From Branchiostoma belcheri (taxonomy: Eukaryota; Chordata; Leptocardii; Amphioxiformes; Branchiostomatidae): 64,000 nt of DNA. Both the position numbers and the translations under genes were made by a program. The notes under the pieces were generated by a model. It worked only from the letters and a program-made list of their open reading frames with translations, did no database searches and was not told the DNA's origin. The DNA is taken from positions 410,046 through 474,045 of the forward strand of contig NW_017803257.1 in the NCBI RefSeq assembly GCF_001625305.1. The letters are read 5' to 3'. Positions within the stretch are counted from its first letter, which is position 1; each line of letters begins with the position of its first letter. Of the stretch, positions 39,601-51,516 are shown one piece after another.

Positions 39601-42600
39601 GTTAGGATTAACGTGCCTACATGCCAAGGGGAATCTCAACAGCTGAGCGCATCTTCAGAATACCGACTGCTAAAATTTCTACTGTCTTGTCTATGGTGTC
39701 GCGAGTAAAGCGATCCACCTGTTCTGTCGTCTGCCGGGGTTCCACGGGTTTTCTGGGAACCGGCCGGGCCTGAATCAGCAGGCCGTTCTGTTTGGGCCGG
39801 GCTACAGTTTCACTAGCCTGGCATACAGACATCGTAGAGACTTAGGATTGGGGTCAAGGACGTTTTATTCTAAACCGGTAAAGCAGCTCTAAGCCTGTGA
39901 TAAGCTTTACCTCCCAAACTCAGTAACCTAGGCTGGGTGCCAGTATACAGGGTACATGTAGGTACATGTATTCCTGGCTTCACTGAGCAGATCGCAAGAT
40001 AGTATGAAAGCCTTCGGTAGCAAATGGAAACTGCCTGGCCAATTTGATACAATCTTGCGTGCGGTCACCGAAAGATCTGCTTTGAAATTGAAATTAGGTC
40101 ATGTTGCTCCTCGGCTCCAGTTCCCAAATCCCAACAGTCCCAAGGATATTTTACTACAGACCTGCAGTTAGACCAAGGAGATTTAGAATCTTCTTGGTTA
40201 GACCCTGAGCTTCTGTTCTGTGTATTGACCCTGGGAACAGGCTGGTATCCGGGCTATCAGTAATCCACTGTTAAACATGGCCTCCGCTCACCTGGCCCGG
40301 CTGGTCAAACAATAAAAACCGCATCCGCTCCGTCCGCACAAAAACTGGCGATATTCGATCATACTTTCCTCTAACCGTGACGTCAGGACACGTCAGGTAG
40401 CTTCCTATACTCCACACCTTGACGATCTCGCGTTTCGCCCGACCCGGACCGAAACAAAGGGACTGTTTTGATACTTTTCTGCGGCCTCGTGGCGAATTTC
40501 CGTCCCCAAAACAATACGGACATCCCGCCACCCAAGCGACAATACATTCTGCCAGGGCGTACTGTTTCTTATTATCATGTTTAAAACACGGGCGATCCCG
40601 TCCAGAAATGTTAATAGGATGTTATTGTGTTTATTTTGAAACAATGGAGCTGTGTAAAAGCACTTTGTGACTCAATGGCAGGTCTTTAATCCGATCTGAA
40701 TGAAAATAACTTCACAAGCCGCGAATCTTTTCACCTTTTGACACATGAATGCTACTAGGTCCTCCGGGACGGACGGAAAGTTGTTTCATGTTTCACCCGT
40801 TGTTTTTTAGCGATCAGCATTTAATAATTAGCGGGAAGGAAGTTGCCGCAGACCCGAACGCAAACGGCGGTTTCCAGGTGAGACGAAGTTTACCTACTGA
40901 CGGGCCACTTCTGACATACCATCAGGACAAGTCATTTTCACCATTACCAAGAAACGAGAGGAAGCCGAAATGCCAGAGTAATGTTTAGCTGTCTACATGT
41001 ATATTTTATGTATGATTGTCAACATCTGAAAATCAAATTAAAAATCCGAAACGACCCTTATCGGATCCTGAGATCAAACCTTAATTGTTTGGATTAGATC
41101 CGATACTATATGTATGAGGTTGTCACTATTTACACATAACATATGCGAGAAACTTCCGTTTTTCTGGCACGCGAACACTACCATCAGAAATATACACGAG
41201 GACGCTAGAAATCTTCTATAGTGCCAGTGTCTGTTTCATGATGTTTTATTGGCTTTTTTGGCCAAGAGAAGCGGAAATTACTGTCGAAAAACCCAAAATA
41301 GCGATTCAATTATTTCGTGAATAGGCAGAGCGGCATATAATGCGCGTTGTCGATTTAAAAAAAAGGCCTTTGCAAAGACAAAGGTTTGAAATTGTGCGAT
41401 GAACGTGAAAACCGTCAATTACGGTCAAAATGAATGTTTTGTACGCCAGGTCTTTCTTGTGTATATAATTTTCTCCGGACAACTTTGATAATTTTTGCAC
41501 ACAAATAAATTATACCGAGTCTCCAAATTTCCCCCAGATGGCGTCGGCCTTTGTTATTCTCAACAAGAGAAAATATTCAAAAATCCACAGGAGGCAGCGG
41601 CGAAGTTCAGCTCAAATCGCCGGCGCCATTGTGGCCAAAATTGCTGGCAATTTTCTCAGCTTGCGTTAATTATATAATAATGCTAAGGTCGAGAGGGTGT
41701 GAAGGGGTTTACCGTGATTAAACGTGTCCTGTGGGGCCCAGCGGGGGGAAACCGCACATCGCATTGTCCCCGGGTGAAGCCGTGAATGGTGTTTGGCAAA
41801 TACCGCAAACAGCGCCAAACAACTTTTGTGGGGACTGTTATGGTTTCGTCTGTCGTCGCGTTTGTACCGAAAAGTCGGACACGCTTTCTGAATTTCCAAT
41901 ACACATTGAGTACATGATAGTACATCAGGCCTTTCTACGGGGCTACGGATCGTAGAATTCGGTAAAAAAAAAAGTGAAGAATAATTGGCCTGGGGAGTCC
42001 ATGCGTAAATCCCCCCGGGCCAAACTCCCCTGGCAAATTATTCTCATATTTGGCTAAATTTTACTGCTTTTGAATCCGCGTCTGGTAGAGACTACCAAGT
42101 AGCAGACAAGCTTTAGGAGTTTAGGTATTTATTGCCAATACACACAGACTACATTAAGGTTGAGTGAGGGGTGGTAGAGTAGGGCAGCGAGCCGCTTCGG
42201 CCGTCCCGGCTAGCCTGGGGCGAAATAACTACTCACCACAACTTCGTTATTTCTCCCAACAAAACGGTGAAAGGGACGATTTAGTGAAGATGTCATACTT
42301 TCACTTTAAGTCTGCTCGCGTTTCACGTCAAAAAAAAAAAAGACTTCTGTACTTCCAGTAATTCTATGTACGTGTGTACGTGATTTATCTGATATGGACC
42401 GGTAGCCCCATAGTTTCTCCACCAAACTATTAACGGGGATTCAAAAACTGTTACAGTAAAAATACAGCAAAATAGGTATGAGAACCCTAGTATGTGTGAC
42501 CCAATTCAGTACCCTCCGAGTAACCCGTTAGGAAAGCCTGGTGGAGGCTACTACTAGTCTAATTCTACTTGACTACCCCCACAGGAAGGCCCTACTATTG

Positions 42601-45600
42601 GAGGATAACGTTTCTGTAGACGTCTATCCTATCCCCTTAGAAAAGCCCGTTGGAGGCTACCGTAGCTCACCCTGTACTCTGTCGGGGCCTGCCGCCTCCA
42701 GCGCCGCGGTGAGGTTCGCCACCGTCTCGGTCAGCTCGGCGTTCTGCCGCTGCAGCCGGGAGATCATGTCCGCCAGCTCGAACCCTGCCGTCCCCGCCGT
42801 CAAAACACACAACACCAGCAGCGTGGAACACATAAACTTCTGCATTTTGTACTTCTGTACGTGAAACTAGCGACCAAACCGTCCGCCCCGCACGTTTTTA
42901 TGCCCTCAGTACCTGGCTACCCTACGTCATGCCATTAAGTTTGATTACATAATTAGCCCCGCCCACATCTCCTTATATGGCGGTGGGGATGTAATTTGAT
43001 ACCACTGACCTCCATATTTGGAATGGGTGACATAAATCAGGCCAGGTTGATGTCATCTGAGTGCAAAGCCCGACCGGAAGCGTTACGAAGGCGCTCGGAA
43101 GGCACTCTGTCAACAGGGAAATACCTGGCGTGGCGTTAGTCACTTCTGAGATAATATTTGTTGTTTTTTGCTGCTCTTTCCCATCGCATTCCACCGTCCG
43201 TCGCCATGGTAACGGACTGTTTCTTCCCTTCTGTGGTACTGCGAAATTCAGAAGTCGCCCAAAATTTCTTATAGTCTCCACCAGACTCTTTTGCAGGCTG
43301 AATAAAGACCAATAAATAATAGAAATCGGCCTAAACTGAATTTTAGGCCGATTTCTACTATCTTAGATTCTATTCAGCCTGTAAAAGAGTCTGGTGGAGA
43401 CTACAAATATTTCAGAATGGCCCTTTCTCAATGAGGATAAAGCTAAGAGTATCCAGAGTCCTTTCCCGGGTTGACATGTCAACAGTCAAACGGTTGATTT
43501 TTATCTGCCAGCGCCATGCTTACATGCAGGGCGATCTAAGAGCTTCTGAGAACGAGTCATGGTCTGTGTTGACAAACGCCAGGTTATCGCAAACCGGCGC
43601 CTACAGGTCTTTGTTCAAGCATGGTTCAAGTGTTTCCTTTATAACTCTAATACGTGTACCTACAGGTCATCGGGTATTTTTAGCCCACGGAGATTTGTCA
43701 TCGATCCAAAGTCCATGTCTAAGCTGACCCATATTTCATACAGCGTCGATTATCATTTATCAAATTTAGAAAAGGACAGGTAGAGAAACGTAACGCTATA
43801 CCCTCCCCAAACATTTATTTGCCGTCATAACAGTATCCAGGTCAGGGTCACCCTAATCTTCAAGCAAATGTTATGGTGGCTGCAAGACAGTATCCAATTG
43901 GCATAACAGTATCAAATTGGTAATTGGTCAAAACAGTATCCAGCATGTCACGGTAACACCGTTTGGCTGAAAAAAAAAGGTACAGGTACAAAAATGAAAA
44001 AAGAAAGCCCGATTAAAATGCCTGTAGCACGTCAAAAATAATCCTAGCCTCTGCTTGGAGATCTAGGGAACTCAGACCCTGCCTAGCTGTGCATCCACTG
44101 TGTTGAACCCGTCAGCCCGATACATCAGGTCCACAGCCAATATCGCACCTTGTCCGTTAGCATGTCATGGCTGACTCCACATTAAAGCGCACGAGGCATT
44201 CTGTGTCGCCAGACGTCAGACGTAATTCCGTCTGCATTACTGCGCACCTCTATAATTATGGAAATCATAACTTTGTTTCCATTTTCCAATAGACAATCTC
44301 GTGAAAAAACTTGAGTGAGAATGCGTCAATTTGAACAGTTTCAGTTTATTTCGCACTTTAAAACAAAATGTAACAATATACAAATACAAGTAAATATAAA
44401 TGAAATGTAACAGTGCAGGGAGGCCGGAAGCATAAAATGCTTATGAGGAGGCCTCCCTTCATAACGTAATCAACAATTCAAATAAATCGGATAGATAAAA
44501 ACAGAAAGAGGCAGTCGTTTTATTTGTTAGAAATCTGTACCCCCCCCCCCTGAAATATTTCCCGACAACGTTCAAGGTGAATTAAAGCGAATCATCAACA
44601 GCGAAAACCAAACGTAAATGATCGATTACCCTTCCTTGTTATTTTGCGTTGGTACCCGATTTAACCTCATTTATCAAATCCCTTCTCATTAGTATTCTCC
44701 AAGCAGATGTTTGTGGATAAAATCAGACCACTACCTTGGTGGTCATACGGTCAGATCACCTGGCCAAGTCAGGATTTTGCCCCCCCCCCCAAGATCTGCT
44801 TGGAGCATACCCATCCTTCACGATTATCCCTGTGTAATGTTTCCGTAAATTGTGCCGTGATCATTCCGTACGTCCCTGCATCAGACCGCCTAACGGTTAC
44901 ATTTGTGAGTCATATCGGGCTGGCTGATGGCATGTTGGGTTTGGGCTCACGTCCCTCACGTGTCCTGTACACATGTATTCCCTAAGAGGTTAGGATAGTA
45001 GAATTCGGAAAAAAACATTTTGAATCATGGAAGTGTGGTGGACGAACTCCCCTGGCAAATTATTCTACCGGTTTGGCTGAATTCAATTTTTTTAGCCAGC
45101 GTAGTTCGTCTGGTAAACGTCTGCCACGTACGGAATTTGATTTCTTTTAATTGAATCGAACGTCGTATTTGCTGATTTGATTGTAATTGTAGTTCTTGGT
45201 TATGTTGTCACTTGTCAGATGACGAAAAGCAGTTATATATATAGCGTAGTGCTTGAATATGGTGTAGATATGTAACGGCTTCATTTGCTTGGTGCCTCAA
45301 AACACCAAAATTCACGTCGATGAACGTTAGACATTCAAGAAGAACGTTACGTAATACATAATTGCCTAAAATTGCCACCAGTCTCTCCAGCCCCACTGAT
45401 TGGGCTGTTTTCCCAAACAAACCACTTTCACCCGGGATTGTTCCGCGCCAATTGCGTAATTTCCCCGCTAATGCAGAGATAACCTAATCTCCAAGCAGAC
45501 CTTCTGGTAGCCTGGGTGCCATCCTACTAGCCTGGGTGCTAGCCTCGTAGCCTGGGTGCCATCCTCCTAGCCTGGGGGGCATCCTCCTAGCCTGGGTCCC

Positions 45601-48600
45601 AGCCTCCTAGCCTGGGTGCCATCCTCCTAGCCTGGGGGGCATCCTCCTAGCCTAGTTGCATCCTCCTTAGTTACCGCCGGCGGTAACTACGGAGGATGGC
45701 ACCCAGGCTATTAGCCTTTTGGTGGCTACAAGACAGTATCATATTGAAATGAAAGTTTCATATTGAAAAAACGGTATCACTAATTTGCAAGACAGTATAA
45801 TAGTATCAAATTGGCATGATAGTATCAAATTGGCATGATAGTATCAAATTGGCAAGACCGTAGAAAAGACAGTATCCAATACGCCACTGAAAAAATAAAT
45901 ACCGATACAAAAACGAATGTCCTATGAAAACGTCTAAAACACGTCAAAAACAAGCCGAAGCCCAAACCTCTGCTTGGAGAGTATAATAATATATAATTTC
46001 CCGGCTAATGCGGAGATAACCGGGCCGGGCCCGTGCGCTGGGGGACCGTGATCTGATTAGGCTCCTCTCGGCGCGGGAGTGTCCCAGTCCCGAGGGACGC
46101 CGAGCGGACGTACCGTGCTGTAATTACTGGGGATCATCGGAGTAGCCTCTACCAGGCTTCGGGAGCCGGCGGCTGGAAAGAGTAGAAATTGGTAGCCTCT
46201 ACCAGGCTTCGGGAGCCGGCTGGAAAGAGTAGAAATCGGCCAAACAGAGAGATAGCATGCCAGGGGAGTTGGTCCCCTCTAGAGGGAGCGGAAAACTGTA
46301 CTCTAGAGCGGACCAACTCCCTCGGCATGTTATCTCTCTGTTTGGCCGATTTCTACTAATTCCAGCCACCTCCCGAAGCCTGGTAGAGGCTATATCGGTG
46401 GCCTATGCTCCGCACGGGAACAAGGACTCAAGTAATAGTAGTTAGTAATTACTAGGGATAAAACATTCATAACGGGCTGATTGATGAATAAGTACATACC
46501 AAGATAAGATTTCAGGATGCTCCCTGCAGATAAGACTGCAGGGAGCTTTGAAAAACGCCATCATGGCGATATGCTGGCCCTGGGTAAATAAATAAAAATG
46601 AAATTAAAGGATCCTGTTCATTTTGGGTTCTCGTCCTGGTCGGGACACGGCTGGGAAAGAGTCACATCATTATTTCGGATGGGGACGTAAAACCGGTAAC
46701 GCCGCGTTTGAGGGAGCTTATGGGGCCAAACCTCTGCACGTAAAAGAACCCAACACACTTGAGCAGCGTAGGGTTTGACCCAGTGTGCTTGCTTGGCTAA
46801 ATACGCGAGTTATAGCGAAGCGGCACTGCACTGGTAGATACTTCAGAAAGCATCACGCTTCACGTCAGTTGAAGATGACAAAAGAAGAAGCATTCACACA
46901 AAGGAATATATTAACCTTAGGTTATCTGATTGACTATAGCTAATGACTCATGAACAGTACGAGTACGAGTGCCAACAATCATTACAAGCTAGTGTTACAA
47001 ACCAGTAGCATACAGTGAATAAATGATCTAACATGCACATGTTAATACGAATTTACAGAGTTAACGTTGCGGAGGATTCTGTGTATCTGTAGATGTTCTT
47101 TATTGTTTAGTGTAGCTTGTGTTTATTTTGGTGAAACACACCTGTATGATCAAACATGTCCTTAACTCTGTACTTCTCAGCTCTCAAGAACCAAATCTCA
47201 GGTGAGTACGGCAGGTGGGAGGGTTAAGGGGCTGTGCGACACAGACGAACGAGCGAACGGGTGGGAGCCTAGCGTGACCTTAAAATCCACCGGTTTCTAG
47301 TCTCCGGATCCATTCTGTTTGAATCATGGCAAAAGAAATCCAACATTTTTTTCTCCATGGCTAGACTGTATATTCTTTATGCTAGGAAGGAAGGCAATGG
47401 TTTAGATTTTGCTTTATTCTTATTGGACTTTTTCCTGTACCTTTCTTTGCCAGCCAAACGGCAGCGTTTTCGGTACTGTCCTGTTAATTTCATACTGCCT
47501 TGTAAATTAGATAATGTCTTGTCAATTCATACTACTTTGTCAGTTCGATCTGTCTTAATTGTCAGTTCGATATTGTATAGCTGCATGCCAATAATCGATA
47601 CTGTAGCAAGAAGGTTTCAATCTGATTGAAAGCTCCTTGCTCCAAAGATCTGCTCGATAGATCACTAGGTCCCTGCTTGTTTGCCAACACGTATCCTGTC
47701 CCCGCAGCTAACCGCAAAGAGCTGGAGAGCACCAAGAAGCGGTTTAATGAGGTGTCCGAGAAGCTGATGGAGAGGAACAGGCAGCACCAGAAACTGCAGG
47801 TCAGAGTAAAAATTCTAAACCATTACTCTTCTATCAGAGGTTTGGTAGGTTTAGAGAGTTTAACGTAACAAATACGCGATATATAGCGCAATGGACTAGT
47901 CCTCGTACTTGCTTGACAAAACATCATGCTTCACCTCAGTTGAGAATGACAAAAGAGGAAGGTTCTTTTAGATTGTTTTAATTATGATCCTAGAAAGACA
48001 TCCCATCCAGAACGTTTTATGACCCCACGGAACCCGTCAAATGTCTTTAAGAGCTAAGAACATGTCATACGTTTGTCTTAGGATGCTTCCAGATTCTTAA
48101 ACCGAGACAATGACAAATCGTCCTAAGACCTACTAGATCGCATTAAGACAATATGCTATCTTCTTAAGTTAAAGCCTTTCCGGTTGTCGTGCTAAGAACT
48201 TGATCAATCGCCTTAAGACCCTTCTATTTATCAACTTCTGATGTCTACATAAATTTCGGGACTGCTAGATGTTGTATCCAGGTATATATTAGCAGTAAAC
48301 TTTATTCGCAAAATCATGCCCGAAGGCTAATTGCTTTTACAATCAAGTATAATACTCATTGCAATACAGTAACAGGAGACAGGTAACAACTGTCTGGAAA
48401 AAACTTCTATATTTACCTTCTGAGTAGTCTGCGGGAAGCCGACAGGTGTAGGATTTACCTGTGAAGTGACGGACACAAGTGCGTGACGTCACGGTACAGA
48501 GAACGTCAGACGAAGTGCCGACCCTTGAATTAGCCCGGCTTCACCGCTCGGCCTGCCACTGGGGAATGTTTAGCCTCTAACAGGCTTCGGGAGGCGGCTG

Positions 48601-51516
48601 GGAAGACTAGAAAGGAAGAGATAATATGCCAGGGGAGTTGGTCCGCTTGAGAGTACAGTTTCGGGTGAGGCAAAATGTACTATCTAGCGGACCAATTCCC
48701 CTGGCATGTTATCTCTCTATCTGGGCAATTTCTATACTCCCTATATATTTTTAGACTTTCTTATCGCGGTTTCTTTTTTGCATTGGAAGTTTTGCTTCTC
48801 TCAACCCAACAAAAATTCCAGTGCAAAAAAAGAAACCCCGATAAAAAAAGGCTAAAAACAGGCCCAATAACCCAAAACCCTAACCTCTGCTTGGAGAGTA
48901 CAATTTCTACTCTTTCCAGCCGCCTCCCGAAGCCTGGTAGAGGCTAGGCCTCACCTCTCGGCCTCCCACTGCGGAATGTTGCCCGCCTTGTTCTCGCGGC
49001 TTCAGACATCCGTGGAGAGGAGCGCCGCTGCCGTTTCACATGCGTGATTCGGATTCCAAACCGCCGCAGAACCGCCCGCAAACCGCTTCCCAACAAAAAC
49101 TTCCCATTTCACAATTAAGCATTACTCTAAAAGAGATTTTAGGTCTAGGCTTGTTTTTGACGCCTTCTTAGTTAGTCTTTTTTTCAGTTTCCCTTTTTTT
49201 ACCGGTTTTTCTTTCTAGCCAACTAAACTGCAGCGTATTTGCTACTGCCAATTTGACACTGTTTTGCCACAGTTTTGTAACCACTGCTTGAAGATTACAC
49301 GCTCGTACCTGACGCGTCACCTGTGCGTTTTTCCTGTCCGGTTCACCATTGTTCTGCTGTTCTCTCGTACGTTCTATAGCGTGAGATACAGGACGTGCGT
49401 AAAACGTTACCGCAAACGGTAGTTTTGCTGTTCTGTACGTTCTATAGCGTGAGATACAGGACGTGCGTATATAAGCGTTACTCACCTCTGTTGTTCTGCT
49501 TTGTTTTCACAGTCCATGTACGACGCACTCAGGAGGTAAGTACATAACATCACGCTTCAGCAATGCCCCGTATTTTAAGTTACGGGCTGCCTGCCTGTCG
49601 ATTGGCGACTGATGTCTGTCTGCCAGAAAAAGCGGCAACAGACAAAGGCGCTCTTCTCTAACGTATAACTGTAACATCAGTTTAACTGTGAATGTTTCAC
49701 TCCATGTTGGTATTATAAGTAATTCAGACACATCTAGAATATTCATGCTACGTGATTTTATGGCATCTGAAGGAAATATTATGTATTGTGTATTATGTAC
49801 ATTAGAGCTTCGTCGTGATTTTGCCAACATTTTTAGGTCGCAGTAAAACACAAAAAGAGTTTGTACAACGTTTCTGATCTGATTTTACTCGGTCGCTAAC
49901 TTTAATGAATTCTCTCTGGCTAGCTAACTATTCTCCAAGCAGATGTTGGGGTATAAGATGGCGTAATACTTTTTGGAATGGAGCACTCGTTGACTGAGAA
50001 GCCAAGCCTTCAAAAACGTTCCTCCACCCCAACATACGCTCGGGGATAGGGTTGTCCCAAAAAGGAAGTACGTTGAGTATCCATAGTCTCTGCTAGACTC
50101 CAATATAGGTGCTGAAAAATAGCACAAAATGGCCCAATAGACTGGGTGATATACCAGAGGAGACAGTCATAGACAGTCAGAGACCTGTGGGTCGCAATTG
50201 TGGCTATCTCCTCTTGCACATCGTTCAGTCTATTTCACAGCAGCCTGTAGTAATCTCCAAGCAGATCTTTCGGTGGGGGTAAGACAGAAATTGTATCAAA
50301 TTGGTCAGCCTGTATCCATTGGCCCATTGGTCGGCAAATGGACACAGGTTGGGCAATTTCATACTGTCTTACCCCCACCAAAAGATGTGCTTGGAGATTA
50401 GCCTGTAGGAGAGTCTGGTAGAAACTGACAAAATCAGTGACTCACGCCCTCCTGACCCCCACAGACGGACCATCACGCCCTCAAGCTTCGACGGGCAGCT
50501 GGGGAGAGCGCCCCCTGCCGCGCTGAGGGGGCATGACAGCAGCTTCGACATGCCCATCGCCACCGGACAAGGTAGGGAGGAAAAATAGCGTCTACCAGAC
50601 TCCCCAAGTGGCTGGAAAAATTATAAAGATTATAATTTACTAGAATATTGAGTTTCAGTTCGGTGCTTCCCCCGTGCACATACAATACTCTGGTGGTCTA
50701 CATGATTATATGATCTGGATCGAGTTTCAAGTGGGAAGGGTCGCCAAATATTAAACGCACACACGATACTCCGAATTAAGGACGCTCAGAAACGTGTGGT
50801 CTGTAGTGACAGTGGCACTGAAAGAGTACCCACTGGTGTTTAGGTGTAGCCTGAAGTCCAGCCTTGTTAGGATTAGTTCACAATCCACAGATGTGCAATT
50901 TCTTGCTTACTGCAGACGTGCTGGCGCGACAGAGCAGTTTGTCCAACGTACTGAGGCCCGCCGGAACTCCGCCTGAAAGTAAGCTGCCCAGAAATATGTT
51001 TTATCCGTTTGTTATAGTCTTGAATAATGATTAATGCCTTCGCAGAAGGAAAATACATTGCTTTGCTCTGTTTCCTCTTCTTCTCTTTCAAACTAATGAG
51101 TTCAATGACATGGACTAAAAGTCTGCCGCCATGGCAACTGGTGCTGTAGCAGACACTCTGTGGTGTTGGATTACATTATGTAGCAAGTTGCAGGACAGAG
51201 TGGGAGGGGCAGGTCGCCATATATAAGAATGCGTTTTAGTAAGAATAGACAAAGCAGTAGTTTGTTCGACTAGACCATATCAAGGTAACTATTATACATT
51301 TACTTTGCCAATGTTACCTTTCTAATTTATCTGTTGTTGTTTTTGTTTTTTTCTCTGCGCACAGAAGAGTTTGTGCTGCGCCCGTCCAGCACCCCGGTAC
51401 AGCTGAACCTGTCCCACCAGGACTTGAGCTCCGTGCACATCGTGCAAAACCGCTTCAACATGGAGCTGGGCACGCCGTCCAAACGGGCAGGGGGGTACCG
51501 CAGGGGGGCTGACTGA
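33685..51516 (+). CDS. CCNB1IP1: Cyclin B1 interacting protein 1 / HEI10, meiotic crossover RING E3
   Basis: Ten exons, 33685-33747, 33874-33949, 34141-34211, 34322-34396, 34922-35036, 47181-47201, 47708-47799, 49513-49535, 50465-50571 and 51365-51516, give 264 aa (human is near 277). A RING-like zinc site uses C7, C12, C25, H27, C30, C41, C44 and C47. Family segments include TSCSHIFCDEDG, VLAGQRPEVIMEICSRAMSF, HQERTYQEY and the coiled coil RFNEVSEKLMERNRQHQKLQ, close to human SEKLMERNRQYQKLQ. HEI10 marks and stabilises meiotic crossover sites in vertebrates and plants. Intron 5 (35037-47180, 12.1 kb) has U12-type splice signals, holds an antisense nested gene and many transposon remnants. 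Exon 6 is only 21 bases. Confidence 0.95.
35995..36290. repeat. Minisatellite, 'cttcagttcccagtggtctcaca' type units
   Basis: About a dozen imperfect units of roughly 20-30 bases lie just beyond the last exon of the nested antisense gene. The open frame through them (35988-36431) is a repeat artefact. Confidence 0.85.
36314..42845 (-). CDS. Nested antisense gene: small secreted or membrane coiled-coil protein
   Basis: Three exons on the minus strand, 42845-42671, 37348-37223 and 36414-36314, join in phase 1 at both junctions to give 133 aa. Residues 1-21 are a clear signal peptide (MQKFMCSTLLVLCVLTAGTAG). Residues about 22-100 are Leu/Glu/Gln-rich coiled coil (ISRLQRQNAELTETVANLTA; RLQREISGLQERIEDIEL). 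The last exon adds a hydrophobic stretch ILYASLSAVVLL, which could be a membrane span or GPI signal. The first two exons are well supported; the third rests on a good acceptor (pyrimidine tract ctttatcccccccctccag) and an in-phase stop. The gene lies wholly within intron 5 of CCNB1IP1 on the other strand. I do not recognise the family. Confidence 0.72.
38640..38875. repeat. Dispersed repeat with 'ggcctttctacgg..atcgtagaattcgg' start
   Basis: Related copies lie at 41930-42110 and 44980-45130. Shared features are 'cggatcgtagaattcgg', 'cccctggcaaattattct' and a closing 'gtctggtagagact'. Probably one decayed transposon family. Confidence 0.6.
39331..39461. mobile_element. MITE, TAGCCTCTACCAGGCTTCGG family
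   Basis: Starts TAGCCTCTACCAGGCTTCGG and ends with the inverted 'cctcccgaagcctgg', with a 'ggcatgttattcctc' interior. Same family as 46143-46392 and 48571-48946. Confidence 0.65.
42889..43021 (-). promoter_or_regulatory. Candidate promoter of the nested gene: TATA-like box and two CArG boxes
   Basis: On the minus strand GCATAAAAACG lies about 50 bases before the ATG. CCTTATATGG (42971-42980) and CCATATTTGG (43012-43021) both match the SRF site CC(A/T)6GG exactly. Spacing fits a compact SRF-responsive promoter. Confidence 0.55.
43272..43403. mobile_element. Palindromic MITE, TAGTCTCCACCAGACTC family
   Basis: 132 bases forming a near-perfect hairpin with arms starting TAGTCTCCACCAGACTCTTT and a central 'tagaaatcggcctaaa' inverted pair. 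A one-ended relative is at 58377-58440 in the TRIM gene. Confidence 0.85.
44693..44808. mobile_element. Short MITE, TAATCTCC family
   Basis: Ends TATTCTCCAAGCAGATG and AAGATCTGCTTGGAGCATA are inverted, matching the arms of 12262-12896. Confidence 0.7.
45487..45982. mobile_element. Composite MITE region with TAGCCTGGGTGCC tandem ends
   Basis: A TAATCTCCAAGCAGA end at 45487 and an inverted 'ctctgcttggagagta' end near 45980 enclose about nine tandem copies of 'tagcctgggtgccatcctcc' (45508-45655) and one inverted 'ggatggcacccaggcta'. The tandem unit is the end sequence of the element at 21789-22420. One family seems inserted into the other and then amplified at its tip. Confidence 0.65.
46143..46392. 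mobile_element. MITE, TAGCCTCTACC family, with duplicated left end
   Basis: The 200-bp core 46193-46392 has inverted ends TAGCCTCTACCAGGCTTCGG and its complement, and an inner hairpin around 'ggagttggtc'. An extra copy of the left ~50 bases precedes it at 46143-46192. Confidence 0.8.
46610..46880 (+). mobile_element. SINE-like retroposon, 3' end shared with 47875-47965
   Basis: Contains 'gggacgtaaaaccggtaacgcc' and 'cctctgcacgtaaaagaaccc' in part. It ends 'catcacgcttcacgtcagttgaagatgacaaaagaag' in part. A truncated copy of this end (catcatgcttcacctcagtt) is at 47925-47965. Shared 3' ends with 5' truncation are typical of retroposons. Confidence 0.6.
48571..48946. mobile_element. MITE, TAGCCTCTA family, with ~33-bp duplicated flanks
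   Basis: The ends TAGCCTCTAACAGGCTTCGG and its inverted partner enclose two nested hairpins ('ggaccaa(c/t)tcccctggcatgttatct' and 'ggtttcttttttgcattgga'). The left flank (about 48539-48570) and right flank (about 48951-48981) are ~33-base near-copies, each ending 'ggaatgtt'. Confidence 0.75.
50251..50400. mobile_element. 150-bp MITE, TAATCTCC family, perfect 8-bp target duplication
   Basis: Inverted ends begin TAATCTCCAAGCAGAT. GCCTGTAG is repeated exactly on both sides (50243-50250 and 50401-50408). It is in CCNB1IP1 intron 8 close to exon 9. Same ends as 12262-12896. Confidence 0.92.

Larger units (their letters stand above)
35037..47180 (+). other. 12.1-kb U12-type GT-AG intron (CCNB1IP1 intron 5)
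   Basis: The intron starts GTATCCTTTT (35037-35046). The branch-like TCCTTAACT lies at 47159-47167, and the intron ends TTCTCAG at 47180, 15 bases after the branch adenosine. Both signals fit the minor spliceosome. The phase-1 junction gives QAELS then SLKNQIS, in frame with exon 7. Confidence 0.85.

Noticed and set aside
46513-46546. Short hairpin gctccctgcag...ctgcagggagc, possible terminator or small RNA
   Set aside because: Only a 12-base stem in repeat-rich intronic DNA with no other RNA feature.
49507-49851. 114-codon minus-strand frame
   Set aside because: Overlaps CCNB1IP1 exon 8 on the other strand and has no domain or exon signals.
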